A stretch of 64,000 bases of DNA from Glycine soja (taxonomy: Eukaryota > Streptophyta > Magnoliopsida > Fabales > Fabaceae): contig NC_041016.1 of assembly GCF_004193775.1 (NCBI RefSeq), forward strand, positions 46,190,767 through 46,254,766, given 5' to 3'. Position 1 is the first letter of the stretch. The number at the start of each line of letters is the position of its first letter. Below the pieces are notes generated by a model that was not told where the DNA came from, made no database searches, and saw only the letters and a program-made list of their open reading frames with translations. This document shows, piece by piece, positions 47,401-58,983 of this stretch. A program made the translations under genes and the position numbers.

Positions 47401-48343
47401 CTACTTTAACTATTCAGTAGTGGAGAGTGAACAAATTCTTGGGTTTATGAACTGAACTCACAACAATCCTTGACTTATATAATGTTACTCTTTAATCGTA
47501 GAGCTAATGGAATATTAAATGGGTGGGTAACAATATATGTCGACTATCCAATAAATATAATATGCTTCATTATTGTAATTTTGGATAAGTTTTTCTAGGC
47601 TAGTATGATTTTGCAACCTATGTTCAACTCTCTTATAATTTGTGTTGCTGTCTGCACTTTTTGTTAGATCTATATATGACTATGGCCTTTTTAGGGCTGC
47701 TACCTTGCTACTGCCTTGCATCACTCTGCCTGTGTGGGTGAATATTATGTATGTTTTGTGCATCACATACTCTACACTTTTTGTTAGACCTATATATGAC
47801 TATGGGCTTTTTAGGGATGCTACCGTGCTACTACCAATATTGACTGACAAATGGTTATTTTCATACCAATTTATACGCTTGTAAAAGATGGGAACTATCT
47901 GTGTATTAGTCTTAAACTGTAGAAAGGACATTAATTGGTCTAGTAATATACTAATACATCAACTCTTTCCCGATTACTTGTGTCTTTGGATTGTACATTT
48001 GGTGTGCAGCATCTAACCCTGCAGATCTTGGGGTTTTGAAGTCCAAAAAATATCTTTAAATTGTAGATAACAAAAAGGTTGATGGACTCAACAATAGTAA
48101 ACTAGGAGGCAAATCAACTTCATCAATGCAGCACATGATGGAGATGCTTGAACTATTGGACCAAAATCGGTTGATAAGGAAGAATTGGGATGTTCTATAT
48201 CACCTTCTTTATCCCGTAATCTAACATGCTTTTCTCTCCTTATGCTTATATCTGTCGTTGCTCAAGTTCAAGTAACGAATCTTTTGATCAACAAGAAAGT
48301 GAAGATGGCATGTTCTATATATTGCAGTTTGTGTGAAGTTAAG
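44473..48343 (+). pseudogene. Captured DHHC protein S-acyltransferase fragment, split by a solo LTR
   Basis: Exons of a plant DHHC-type protein S-acyltransferase of the PAT19-22 group, a membrane enzyme that attaches palmitate to Cys. The first exon (44473-44600) has AVYMTLGFAFYVFFAPFLGK, a membrane segment, then a frameshift before YVVMGLYTPL. The next exon (about 47976-48343) has CVFGLYIWCAASNPADLGVL and KSKKYL, a stop, GKSTSS, and finally YCSLCEVKV, the beginning of the Cys-rich domain, ending at donor AAG-GTGAGC. The DHHC core itself was not found, so no catalytic part is present. A 1655-bp solo LTR (45589-47243) sits in the intron between the two exons. The neighbour order KCBP-HIPP-PAT, all plus strand, has the character of serial capture. 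Confidence 0.78.
45589..47243. repeat. Solo LTR with palindromes and internal tandem arrays
   Basis: Starts TGTGGAACC, ends GATCCAACA, flanked by TAGTC (45584-45588) and TAATC (47244-47248), a 5-bp duplication with one mismatch. Inside are, in order: a purine-rich array of AAGAATCAAGATTC units (45620-45780), four perfect GTAATCGATTAC palindromes (45869-46089), repeated CAAAGGACTAACCGCCTGAG units (46550-46730) and about five GGGTACATC units (46744-46900). No coding capacity, so probably what remained after LTR-LTR recombination. Inserted in an intron of the captured S-acyltransferase. Confidence 0.72.
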
Positions 48344-49702
<1,359 letters not shown>

Positions 49703-49899
49703 TTGACATTAGTCTCATTTATTGTGTAAATTATTGTAATATGTAATTAAATGATTTTATAATTGTTGAAATTCATGATCATATTTTTTTCTTTCCATCA
49801 ATGTACAGTGTCTTGCTTAAAGCTACCAAGGATCACAAAAAAAAAAAGAACACCCAAAAAAAACCAAAAGAAATAAAATAAAACAACACCAAAAAAAAT

Positions 49900-50492
49900 C
49901 CTATCTAAGACGGTTATTAATAACCGTCTTAAAATTGTAGAGAAACTAAAGTGATTATTAGAATAACCGTTGTAGAAAAGCAACAACAATAATGTTATTC
50001 TAAGACGGTTATTCCAATAATCGTCTTAGTTTATCCAACATTCTAAGACGGTTATTATAATAACTGTCTTAGATTTGTAATGATGACGAGGACATCTTAA
50101 GACGGTTATTCTGATAACCGTCTTAGTATGTCTAACTTTCTAAGACGGTAATTGTAATAATCGTCTTAGATTTGACATGTTGATGATGACATATTAAGAC
50201 GGTTATTCTGAAAATCGTCTTATTATCTATTACATTCTAAGACGGTTATTGTAATAACCATCTTAGAAAGTTAGTCGTACTAAGACGGGTTACTACAAAA
50301 AAGCTCATTCGAAGAGGAAACATTCTAAGACAATTATTAAATAATTGTCTTAGAAAACTCTACTTTGTAAGATGGTTACAAAACTATCGTTATAAGTGTG
50401 TTGTAATTTTACGATGTGGCTTTTTACAACGGTTCAAAACCGTCGTATAGGGTCCTATATGACCGACTTAAAATATTCTAATTTTAGTAGTG
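49900..50492 (-). repeat. Right subterminal repeats and terminus of the giant CACTA
   Basis: A dense array, in both orientations, of units near TAAGACGGTTATT and AATAACCGTCTTA (for example about 49908-49932, 50002-50028, 50099-50127, 50236-50270), with degraded copies towards the end. The terminus read on the minus strand is CACTACTAAAATTAG at 50492. The motif is the same as at the left end, but the right array is about three times longer. Confidence 0.85.
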
Positions 50493-50550
50493 ATTTTGTT
50501 AAAAAATAATTAAAAACCAGTTTTTAGGTTCCTTGCCAATGCCCTTCTAC
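50493..50550 (+). repeat. 58-bp unit flanking the giant CACTA (right)
   Basis: Begins ATTTTGTTAAAAAATAATTA and ends TGCCCTTCTAC; the partner of 22903-22961 with a few substitutions and one length difference. Its first three bases (ATT) are the right copy of the target duplication. Confidence 0.85.
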
Positions 50551-53500
50551 TGGATATTTGCATCACAGATATAAGTCATACAAGTTGAAATTTTTTATTT
50601 TTTTTTTACTGAATGTCATACACATTGACATGTCGCCTTCCTTTTATTCTGAAAAATCAAATGTATAACTCCTTTTTTTGCTGCATGCACTGTAGTAGCA
50701 GGGAAATGAAGGAAAGTTTTTAAAAATTAGTAATACTTTCACTACACAATTTTAATTAAAACATTTTTTCATTCCTTTCTATTCTACCAAACAGATCATA
50801 AGTGATCCCAAAATAATTTCCAAAGAAAATGCATTTCTTTAAAAAAAAAAGTTTAGAAGTAAGAAAATAAAAAGAATGGTGAATCATTTTGTAGCTTGTA
50901 CATGGTACTAAAACAGCTTTTATAAGTTATGGATATTATTTTTTTGTTGTTTATTCCATAGCTATATTCCGATCCTCTAAATTAAAAGTCATTATTAATT
51001 AATTTACGGTCCAATTTGGATAATCAAAACAAGAATTTATTATATAACTATAAACATTTTTGTTTTTTACTTTCCATAATGTACTAAAATAATTCATGTA
51101 TAATTTTTTACATTAATTAAATAAAAAATTGAGTTAAGCTAATTTCATATAAAATACTTGCGTAAGCTATCCAAAAATAATAATCGGAATAAACTAAAAA
51201 TTTATAAATATATCCCACATACCTATTCATGTACCCTAAAGATAATGTAAATAAGTTCACCCAAAACCTAAACTGAAAATGGATTTGCTTATCAGTGTCA
51301 CACGAAAAATAAAGAATACTCATATATAAGTTATGTTTGAAAAAAATTAGTTGATATATTAGCTAAAATTTGTAAGTTATAAGTAGCATTTAAAAAACTA
51401 AAATCTTATAAGCTAATTGATTTAATTAATTTAACTGATTTAATTAAAAATGTTCGGTAAAATTAACTAATAACTTAACTTATAAATAAATGTCAAATGA
51501 CATATTAAATATTTTTAATATTTGAATTTATATCTAATAACTTATCATCTTAAAAAGTAAGATAACAAATTTTTTAGTTTTATAATATGGAAATGGAAAA
51601 ATTAAATTTTCTATTTTTTGGAGAAGTAACATTAAATTAAATAAACTTTATTAGCATTATACTTTTTAAAAGTAAATTTTTAACATTTAAATACTTTATT
51701 AATAATATTATTTTAAAACAAAAGATAAAAAGTTTGTTTCTTTATAATTTTCTTAAAAAGATCATTTTTTTATTTTTACAACAAGAATTTGGATTTAGAT
51801 GTGTACATCTCTTGCATGATTAAGAAAAATTAGATACAAGTAATTTTCTAGACAAATAACAAAAAAGATAAGATAATTTTTAAATTGAATATAAGGATAC
51901 AATGAAAATTCAAATAAAATAACAAGTATAAAATTGAGAAGAAGAAAAAAGTTAATATCTCATAAATTAACTTATTTTTCATAGGCTACTTTAAATAACT
52001 AAACAAAATAAGCTACTAAAATAAGATTTTATATCAAACCAACTTAATATTCTAGTTAAAGATCCAACTAATCCATTTAATAATTTTATCTACCCAACTA
52101 TCTCTCCCCTCAAATTATTAACATAATCATCTCATTTACTATTCACAACATGAATTGGAGCCCCTAACTCCCCAATTCACATCTAGTTTTTACTTTACTT
52201 TTATCAAACCCTCACTTAGAATTTGGGACCCCAAACCCGAATTCTAAACAGGTCTTTTTTCTTCTTTTTTTTTGTTATGACTTTTATTGGTTTATAATTT
52301 TTTTAATTATATTAATAAAATGATAATTAGTAATATATTTAATTATTATATTTAAATAATATAATTAATTGTTGTAATTTTTAATATATAACGTAACTAA
52401 TTATTTATGGGGTGATTTTTGCATTGTTTTGAATATTTATGATGTTTTATTGTTCAAAAAATAGTTAATTTTGATAGTTTTCATGTAAATGAATCCAATT
52501 GTATAAGATTCACATCTTGACTTAGTTTTAAAAATGACTTGAAAAAGGTGTTTGGAAACGCAAAAAAAAATCAGTTTTTGCACTTGAATAGTTTCTTGAT
52601 GGTCTTTGTTGGATATTTATACTTATGAATATGAGGTTATTTCGTACGAACAATACAATGCATCATGTGCATTGGTTTGCTTATGATCACAAGGTTATTT
52701 ACAAGTTTTGACAATGTGTGTTAAAGGTACACGACCAAAAGTATAGTCAATGCACCTTAACGGTTTCTCGTGAGGTGTGTCATTAGCATTTATCAATTCT
52801 AGAATTATACAAATTCAACAATTAATTGAGGGTTGTGTGTCAAATACAATAAATGTTTTACGATAGCTGACCTTGTGATCGAATGAAATCTAAAGCACAC
52901 AACCATAGATTCCTTTTAAATTCACATTGGCCTTTTTGGTGGGCACGCATTATGAATTCTCTAGTTGAGAGTAATTTTTCTTAGATTTGTTATTCATCAT
53001 GACAGCTTGTACTATCCTATGGGACTAGAAATAAGTGCTCTTGAATTAGAGGATGATAGATTTGGGTTATAAAGGATGGGGGGTCTAAGTTGTCAATGTC
53101 AAGCAATTCTCACGGTGTATTGTCCATAATGAATGAAACTTTTTGAGAAAAATAAATGGTTTATAGATTATGAGATATTGAGTTAACCTCCATACATTAC
53201 CCATATTTATACAAATAAATAGGTCTACCTTTGAATGGAAGAGATAACATAGATTTAATGAAATATGGTGTCCAACATTTTCTTCCATTGTTATCTTGAT
53301 CGCACATCTTTTGTGGCACAAAAGTTGAAACTCTACAAAATTCCTGACGGATGAACAATAACATTATTTAGGTCAATGTGTTTTGGCTCGTTTATCCTTG
53401 TCAGCTCTAGCTATCTCAGTCGCTTCTTTTGATATAAGATCTATTTTTTTATTTTCACTTTATTTTTCATATATTTTTATTCACGCATTTATCTATTTTT

Positions 53501-54450
53501 TATTTTCTTGAAGGATTTACAATCTTTTTACTTCCTTAATTAAACATTTTATGATTTTTATTTCTAGTTTATAATTTTTTTACAGGTCAATGTCTCTTTT
53601 TTTTCAGTACTTTTAGTCCATGTTAAGAAATTAAAATCAGTAAAAAAAAGAATAAGTTAAAGACTAAAAATAAAAATCCTAAATAATTTAAAAATTAGAA
53701 AATAATAAAACCCTTTTCAAATTAAATGCTTTTGTTTCTACTTCATTTGTGTTAAATTCACGGGAGAAAGTTTAATAAAAAATCAGTGATTGTCTGTGAG
53801 TGACATTTTGTAAGCCAGTTAGTGGGAGAACGTGGAGTATTTTGTGAGTGAGTGACGTGTTCGTATTCAATGAACAGAAGACGGGCGGCGAGCTAGGAAC
53901 ATGCTCACTTATTTTTTATTGACGTTCTGACCCATCTCTGGAATACTCGAGCAACTCGAGCAACACGAGCAATTATCTTAATGTATATTCATTATCATGC
54001 AAAAGAAATGAATTTAATAGGATGAAACTTTTCTCAGGAGCATTTATTTTCTTTTAAGAAAAGGATACTCTGAAAAAAATAAAAGTTTTGCGAGTTATAT
54101 TTAATATTAACTTCTTTTATTTATATCTCTCACTTCTCTGTTTTTTTTTTTTATTGTATTGTAATCCATCTCTATCTCCTTTTATAATACTGCCCTAATA
54201 AGAAAATACCACACAGGAAATTACCTGACTGTGTAAACATAGATTTAAATAACAGTCTAGACATGAAATTATTAGCGGTACTACATAACGTAGGGTTCCT
54301 ATATATAAAAACAAGTATTTCCCTTACTCACATAACAGATCACCAAGATCATGTCCTTTATTCTTAAAATAAATATTAACATTACCAACTCTAAAAAACA
54401 ACAAAACAGAATTTGAAATGTTCAAAAGCATATCCCAAACACAGGATATT
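50551..54450. other. AT-rich intergenic DNA
   Basis: About 3.9 kb, strongly A/T-rich; no gene, RNA or clear mobile element recognised. The last 400 bp would include the 3' flank and terminator region of the minus-strand acyltransferase gene. Confidence 0.5.
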
Positions 54451-55830
54451 TCATATCTCCATATTATCCATATCCTCGAAGAAGAACTTTAAGAAAAGCT
54501 CCATAAGTGCTGTCTGGAAAAATATAGTGATAACAACACCATCCCCATCAGGGCTTGGAAGAATGGTTGCCCTATCTACTTGAGCCCGACTTACTATACC
54601 AAAATGCAAAGGCTTTTCCCAACCAAAATCTGATTCATACACTGGCATGTTCATCCAGCTTGTGAGGAAAATGCTATGATTCACATCAAAAGGAATATTA
54701 ATACTGTGTGCATGTCCCGTGAAAAAAGCCCTTATGTGATTCAGTTGCCCTTGGCCTAAACTAGCATGTAGTTGTGACCTTATAGACTCATCCGTAACCA
54801 TTTGAGCTGCTTCCCTTATCTTTTGAGCAGCAAAACCTAATGGGTTTGATATGATATCTCCCTCATAACATTCGGGTGTCACTACTTTTGCCAGAGCATT
54901 CCCAAAATAATTCTGAGGGAGAGGAGGATTCAATCTATTGCGAAAATTAACACTAAAAGTAACTAGGGTTGGGTGGTTCTCACCAGATTCACGAGCCTTG
55001 GATGCACATCTCCATATATGAGCAGCAACAACTTCAAATCTGGTATAAGGTCTTGACCCTTCTTTTGAAGGTTGATCATTAGCCTTCTTCTTTAGCCTCT
55101 CCAGGTGGCTTGATGTGAGTTTCAAGATTGTAGCACTTACCTTCTTTCGCTCTACTCCCAACGGTGTTTGTGCTATAGGCTTCTCGAGATCTTGCTTATG
55201 TGGATCGAACTCGGTTTCACTCGAACCAAGGACTTGTGAGGATGATGGCTGGTGTTGGAATTTGAGTATTGTTCGATTGAGCAAAGGCATTTCATTAGGC
55301 TCTAGTGCTTCTCCTCGAGCCAGCTTTGCCCAACTATTGATGAAGTGAACGAGGCCGGTGGCATCAATCAAAGGATGAGCGAAAGTAACTCCAATGGCAA
55401 GGCCTTCATCACCACCAAGGAACCTTGTTAATTGAAGTAGCAGCAGGGGAATTTCCTCTCTGGGTTGAGTATTATCAACTTTTGGAACAAGTTCCTCGGT
55501 GGACTCGGAGGGTGAAAAATCTCCATAATCACCAAATGTTTTTGTGGTTTCAGCTTCAAGCAATCTCACCCCTTTTGCATTACAATCCACTTCTATTCGA
55601 CCACTTTTTGTCAAGTTCAACCTGCCAGCTACGGGATAGAAGTAGACCAAAATCTTGCTAAGCGAATTCCTCAACCTCTCAATGGTGTCGGTGTTGTGTT
55701 TAGCTTTGTAAATATAGATGACGGATATGTGACCTAGGTTGCCGATTAGGTCACTATCGGATAGCCATAAAGGATCCTTGGGAGTTGGTTGATTTGGAGT
55801 GACATTGTAAGAAGCCACAATGGTTACCAT
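54451..55830 (-). CDS. BAHD acyltransferase, spermidine hydroxycinnamoyl transferase-like
   Basis: An intact single-exon gene for a 459-residue BAHD enzyme, the normal family length. BAHD enzymes move an acyl group from acyl-CoA to an alcohol or amine in the cytosol. The catalytic HxxxD motif is HPLID (His152, Asp156) in the usual FAHPLIDATG setting. The structural DFGWG motif near the C-terminus reads DFGWE (401-405), with Glu in place of the last Gly. The N-terminus (MVTIVASYNVTPNQPTPKDP), LSDSDLIG and YFYPVAGRL agree with the subgroup that includes spermidine hydroxycinnamoyl transferases, which make phenolamides. Substrate cannot be settled from sequence; hydroxycinnamoyl-CoA:shikimate-type enzymes are the main alternative. 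The ATG at 55830 starts directly with the family N-terminus. A TATA-like GTATATAC lies about 95 bp upstream and two G-boxes about 225-260 bp upstream. This is the only intact non-transposon gene in the window. Confidence 0.93.
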   Translation of the reverse strand: MVTIVASYNVTPNQPTPKDPLWLSDSDLIGNLGHISVIYIYKAKHNTDTIERLRNSLSKILVYFYPVAGRLNLTKSGRIEVDCNAKGVRLLEAETTKTFGDYGDFSPSESTEELVPKVDNTQPREEIPLLLLQLTRFLGGDEGLAIGVTFAHPLIDATGLVHFINSWAKLARGEALEPNEMPLLNRTILKFQHQPSSSQVLGSSETEFDPHKQDLEKPIAQTPLGVERKKVSATILKLTSSHLERLKKKANDQPSKEGSRPYTRFEVVAAHIWRCASKARESGENHPTLVTFSVNFRNRLNPPLPQNYFGNALAKVVTPECYEGDIISNPLGFAAQKIREAAQMVTDESIRSQLHASLGQGQLNHIRAFFTGHAHSINIPFDVNHSIFLTSWMNMPVYESDFGWEKPLHFGIVSRAQVDRATILPSPDGDGVVITIFFQTALMELFLKFFFEDMDNMEI

Positions 55831-55922
55831 TTTTGTGCTTGAAGGCTTGAATTAATGTGCTTGAGGATATATATCTCTGTGTGTGTGTGTGTGGAAAAAT
55901 GTTTCTTAGGTACTCTTGAGTT

Positions 55923-55930
55923 GTATATAC
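55923..55930 (-). promoter_or_regulatory. TATA-like element of the BAHD gene
   Basis: GTATATAC, 93-100 bp upstream of the ATG, a sensible position for a plant TATA box with a leader of about 60 nt. A second TATATA-like run at 55868-55873 is too near the ATG to serve easily. Confidence 0.45.
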
Positions 55931-56033
55931 CTTGAAAGAGAAAAGAAGAAATGAGAGGTAAGTGTTTGAAATTTTTTATTATCAAAATATAAACACTCAA
56001 TTTTGAGCAGCCATTTTGGATGAAGATGGTAAC

Positions 56034-56090
56034 TAAAAAGCCAGTGGGTGGGCACGTGCAGCTGGTAAAAAGCCAGTGGGTGGGCACGTG
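56034..56090 (-). promoter_or_regulatory. Tandem 32-bp repeat with two G-boxes
   Basis: Two copies of a unit containing AAAAGCCAGTGGGTGGGCAC then GTG, with period 32 bp. Each has the palindromic G-box core CACGTG (56053-56058 and 56085-56090), bound by plant bZIP and bHLH factors. They lie 223-260 bp upstream of the BAHD ATG, a typical enhancer distance. Spacing is about three helical turns, so both sites face the same side of the DNA. Confidence 0.65.
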
Positions 56091-57130
56091 TAATAAATGT
56101 TGTAATTACAGATAAAGCAACTAGGCCGTGTTAGGTATGTAGGTATTTGCAATGTATTGTTCTTTAGCTAATCATATTCATTTTTCTACCAGAGTTTGGT
56201 ATCACGTCTGCAGCGTTCCATTTTTCAATTTGAGGGTCTAGAGACATAAATATGATTCAAACTACCTTTCTATTACTATTACTTCTTAATCAGTAGGAGA
56301 TTTTAAGTACTTGCCTTCTTGGACGCTTTTGAAGAACAAGAATGCTTTTTCCTAAAAAAGGTGTTATGCACAAATCGCAGGAATGAGTTATATAGGGCAA
56401 ATTTTTTTTCGGAAAAGCCTAATGGTACGACATATTTTGCACAAATGCATTGCACGAATGACTGCTGCGCTTTTGTTTTAATTTTTAAATTATTTAATTG
56501 TTGTTTCAACCAACAGAAAGGCAGAACTTTAAAAACTCTTCGTACCAAATAGAATTGTTTTTTTTTCAAAATAAATATTAAATAAAATAATCTAGAAATA
56601 AAAGATAAGCGGTTGATTTGAAACTCACCCCCTTCAAGTCTTAAGCATGATCCATTGCAAATTTAGCGAAACACAGCTCATGCTCTTTACCGTTCAGACC
56701 TTCAAAATTCACCACTTGAAGATTAAATATAAAACATGAAGGCACCTTACGAGGATTTGAAAGCTCTTCACTAAATTGAAGTAGGCCCTACTAACAATCA
56801 AAGATAAAGCTATATGAATTATTTCCTCCGAATTTAAATATAAGTTGCATCAATTATTAAATGAAAGATATTTTAAAGATAGACTTATTAAATAGAGCAA
56901 ACTTATATTACAAAAACAAATATTTTTTATCACGGTGGATCTACGATGGTTATACAAAAATCATCTTATAAAAAAGGTGATATTTTTGTAAATAATTATA
57001 ACTTTTTTAAAATGATTTTTTTTTAAAATCGTCTTTTTGAAAACGCATTACACATTGATGTTGTAAAAAATTGTCTTCGAAAACACATTTCACTTATTCA
57101 AAAGGCATGTGTCTCTTTCACGCATCCACT
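56091..57130. other. Upstream spacer
   Basis: No gene recognised. At 56930-57080 there are loosely repeated, paired motifs (GATGGTTATACAAAAATCATC, AAAATGATTTT, AAAATCGTCTTT) that resemble decayed transposon subterminal repeats; too weak to call. Confidence 0.35.
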
Positions 57131-57136
57131 CACGTT

Positions 57137-57680
57137 CTTCAACAATGGTCTCTCTCACTAGCAAAAACCCTAAGCGATTTTCTATCCTTCCCTGATCCCG
57201 CGAATGGTCAGAAGCAGAGGCTCCCTCCTTTCCCTCAAGCCCCTCCAAACCGGCTTCCCCTCCGACACTTCGACTCCCACTTCATCTTCAACAAGCTCTG
57301 CCAACTCTCCCTCATCCGCAATCCCCACATTCCACTCTCCGCCTACCACCACATCATCAACGTGTCCCTATTGTGATGGCATCAAATCTGTTGGCCGACG
57401 AGGAAGGAGTTGGGCCCCCCTTGGAGATGCTTTGTAAGACATTGTATGCGTGGGAGGAGGCCGTGTCCCCACTCTTGGCCACAGAGAGGGAGGGTTTGGT
57501 CCCGAAGGACTCGACGGTGCTGGAAACTCTTGGTGAATGTCTCAACGATGTGGCGGAATGGGGGGCCAGTAAGGAGAGACTGTTGGTGAAGTTGCCAGTC
57601 CAGGACCTTCTGGCTCGCTTCGATGTTACTTGTACAGGTCTATGTTGTTGCAATCTTGTTCTTAATAAGAATTGTTGCCA
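57137..57680 (+). pseudogene. Unrecognised coding-like fragment
   Basis: A stretch much richer in G and C than its surroundings, with coding character in shifting plus frames. The clearest part (57373-57650) encodes LLADEEGVGPPLEMLCKTLY, AWEEAVSPLLATEREG and KLPVQDLLARFDVTCTG, and is followed by a Cys/Leu-rich run and a stop. Upstream, 57150-57370 encodes a Pro/Ser-rich or HIIN-containing stretch depending on frame. I do not recognise the family; it may be a leading exon of a broken gene or another captured piece. It precedes the EXO70-like exon by about 750 bp, but a link is unproven. Confidence 0.4.
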
Positions 57681-58635
57681 TATTTATTTATTTTTCGGTT
57701 AAATATGTTTGTTCTTTATATTTTTTGTTAGGCCATTCCGTATTCACGCAGCTTTTGTTGGGGATGGGAGGCTAGGAGGCATTTCTGGAACAATATCAGC
57801 TTATGAGAGTCCACTGATGTTGTGGATGTTGTTTTTGAGGATCACGATCTTCTAAATGAGGGTCCACTGATGTCATATATGCGAAACAAGTAAGCTTGAT
57901 AACACTAGTTTTTATATTCCCTTTATGATTTTCGTGCTAATATGTTTGATATTGGTCTATTTTTTCTTGCTATAGTCCATGGTAGTTAGCATATTATCTG
58001 CTGCTTTAGGGAGCTGCAAAATATTGCATCAGATTTCCCAATGCCAATAAGATCAATTGTGAGGGTGTTGTGTTGTAGCTTGCCTTTACTTTTACAAATT
58101 TGTTGCCTTCAAATTTGTCAGATCTTTACCAAATCATCCTATTGATTATTCTATTGTACTAATTTGAAAATTCCAACTCTTTCTAACTAAATTTTATTTT
58201 CCATTCTATTGATGTTTCAATGAAAAAATTGGGAAGTCCCATGCATTAATTCTAAATTAGGTGAAGTTACTTATCAACCATTCAATTTCTCTCACTTTGT
58301 GCAAGGATAATGCTTAAACCTTGTGTACTTTCTCCTTTGTTCATGTTTGTAAATTGTGCCTCTATTTATTCGAGATCTCGACATATTTAACCATACCAGA
58401 ATTCAATAAATATTTGCAGCCATCGATCTACCTTACACCAACTTTTGCAAGGAATTGAAGGTGAAGGTGATTCTTCATAGCTAGCATCGGTGACAATGCG
58501 AATATTGCAAGCTCTTCAAACCAATTTAGATGGGAAATCAAAGCAGTATAGAGACCCTGCTTGGACCCATCTATTTCTCATGAACAATGTTCATTATATT
58601 ATCATATCAGTTTGGAGGTATTTCATACACATGTT

Positions 58636-58965
58636 TGTTGGAGTTTTGAACGCTAATGGAGAAAACTTGTTACTAAGTTTTAAGAGAAATTGAATTAAAG
58701 AAGGAAGAAATTTTATTGATCACAACACTAAATGTAGATTACAAAGGCCCTATATATAGGCCACAAACTTTAACAACCTACAGCTGTCATTCTAACTAAC
58801 TAACCGAAATGACAGCTGGACAAAACAAACTTCAGATTCTGATCAACTACCAAGTTTTGAAACACTCAGAACCTGGACTATCATCCTCTGAACTACCAAG
58901 TTCTGAAACACCAGAACTTCTGAAACAACAACTCCTGAACTAAGATTGAAATACAACAACTAATA
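58636..58965 (-). repeat. 3' LTR of copia element 2
   Basis: 330 bp, TGTTGG at its left end and CTAATA at its right end in plus reading. Differs from the 5' LTR at one position (C versus A near 58670). Contains the palindromic TATA region described for the 5' LTR. Confidence 0.93.
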
Positions 58966-58983
58966 CACCTCCTTATTACAATC

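Noticed and set aside
56930..57080. Paired ATCGTC/GATGGT motifs as another CACTA terminus
   Set aside because: No CACTA end or target duplication could be found and the repeats are too diverged.
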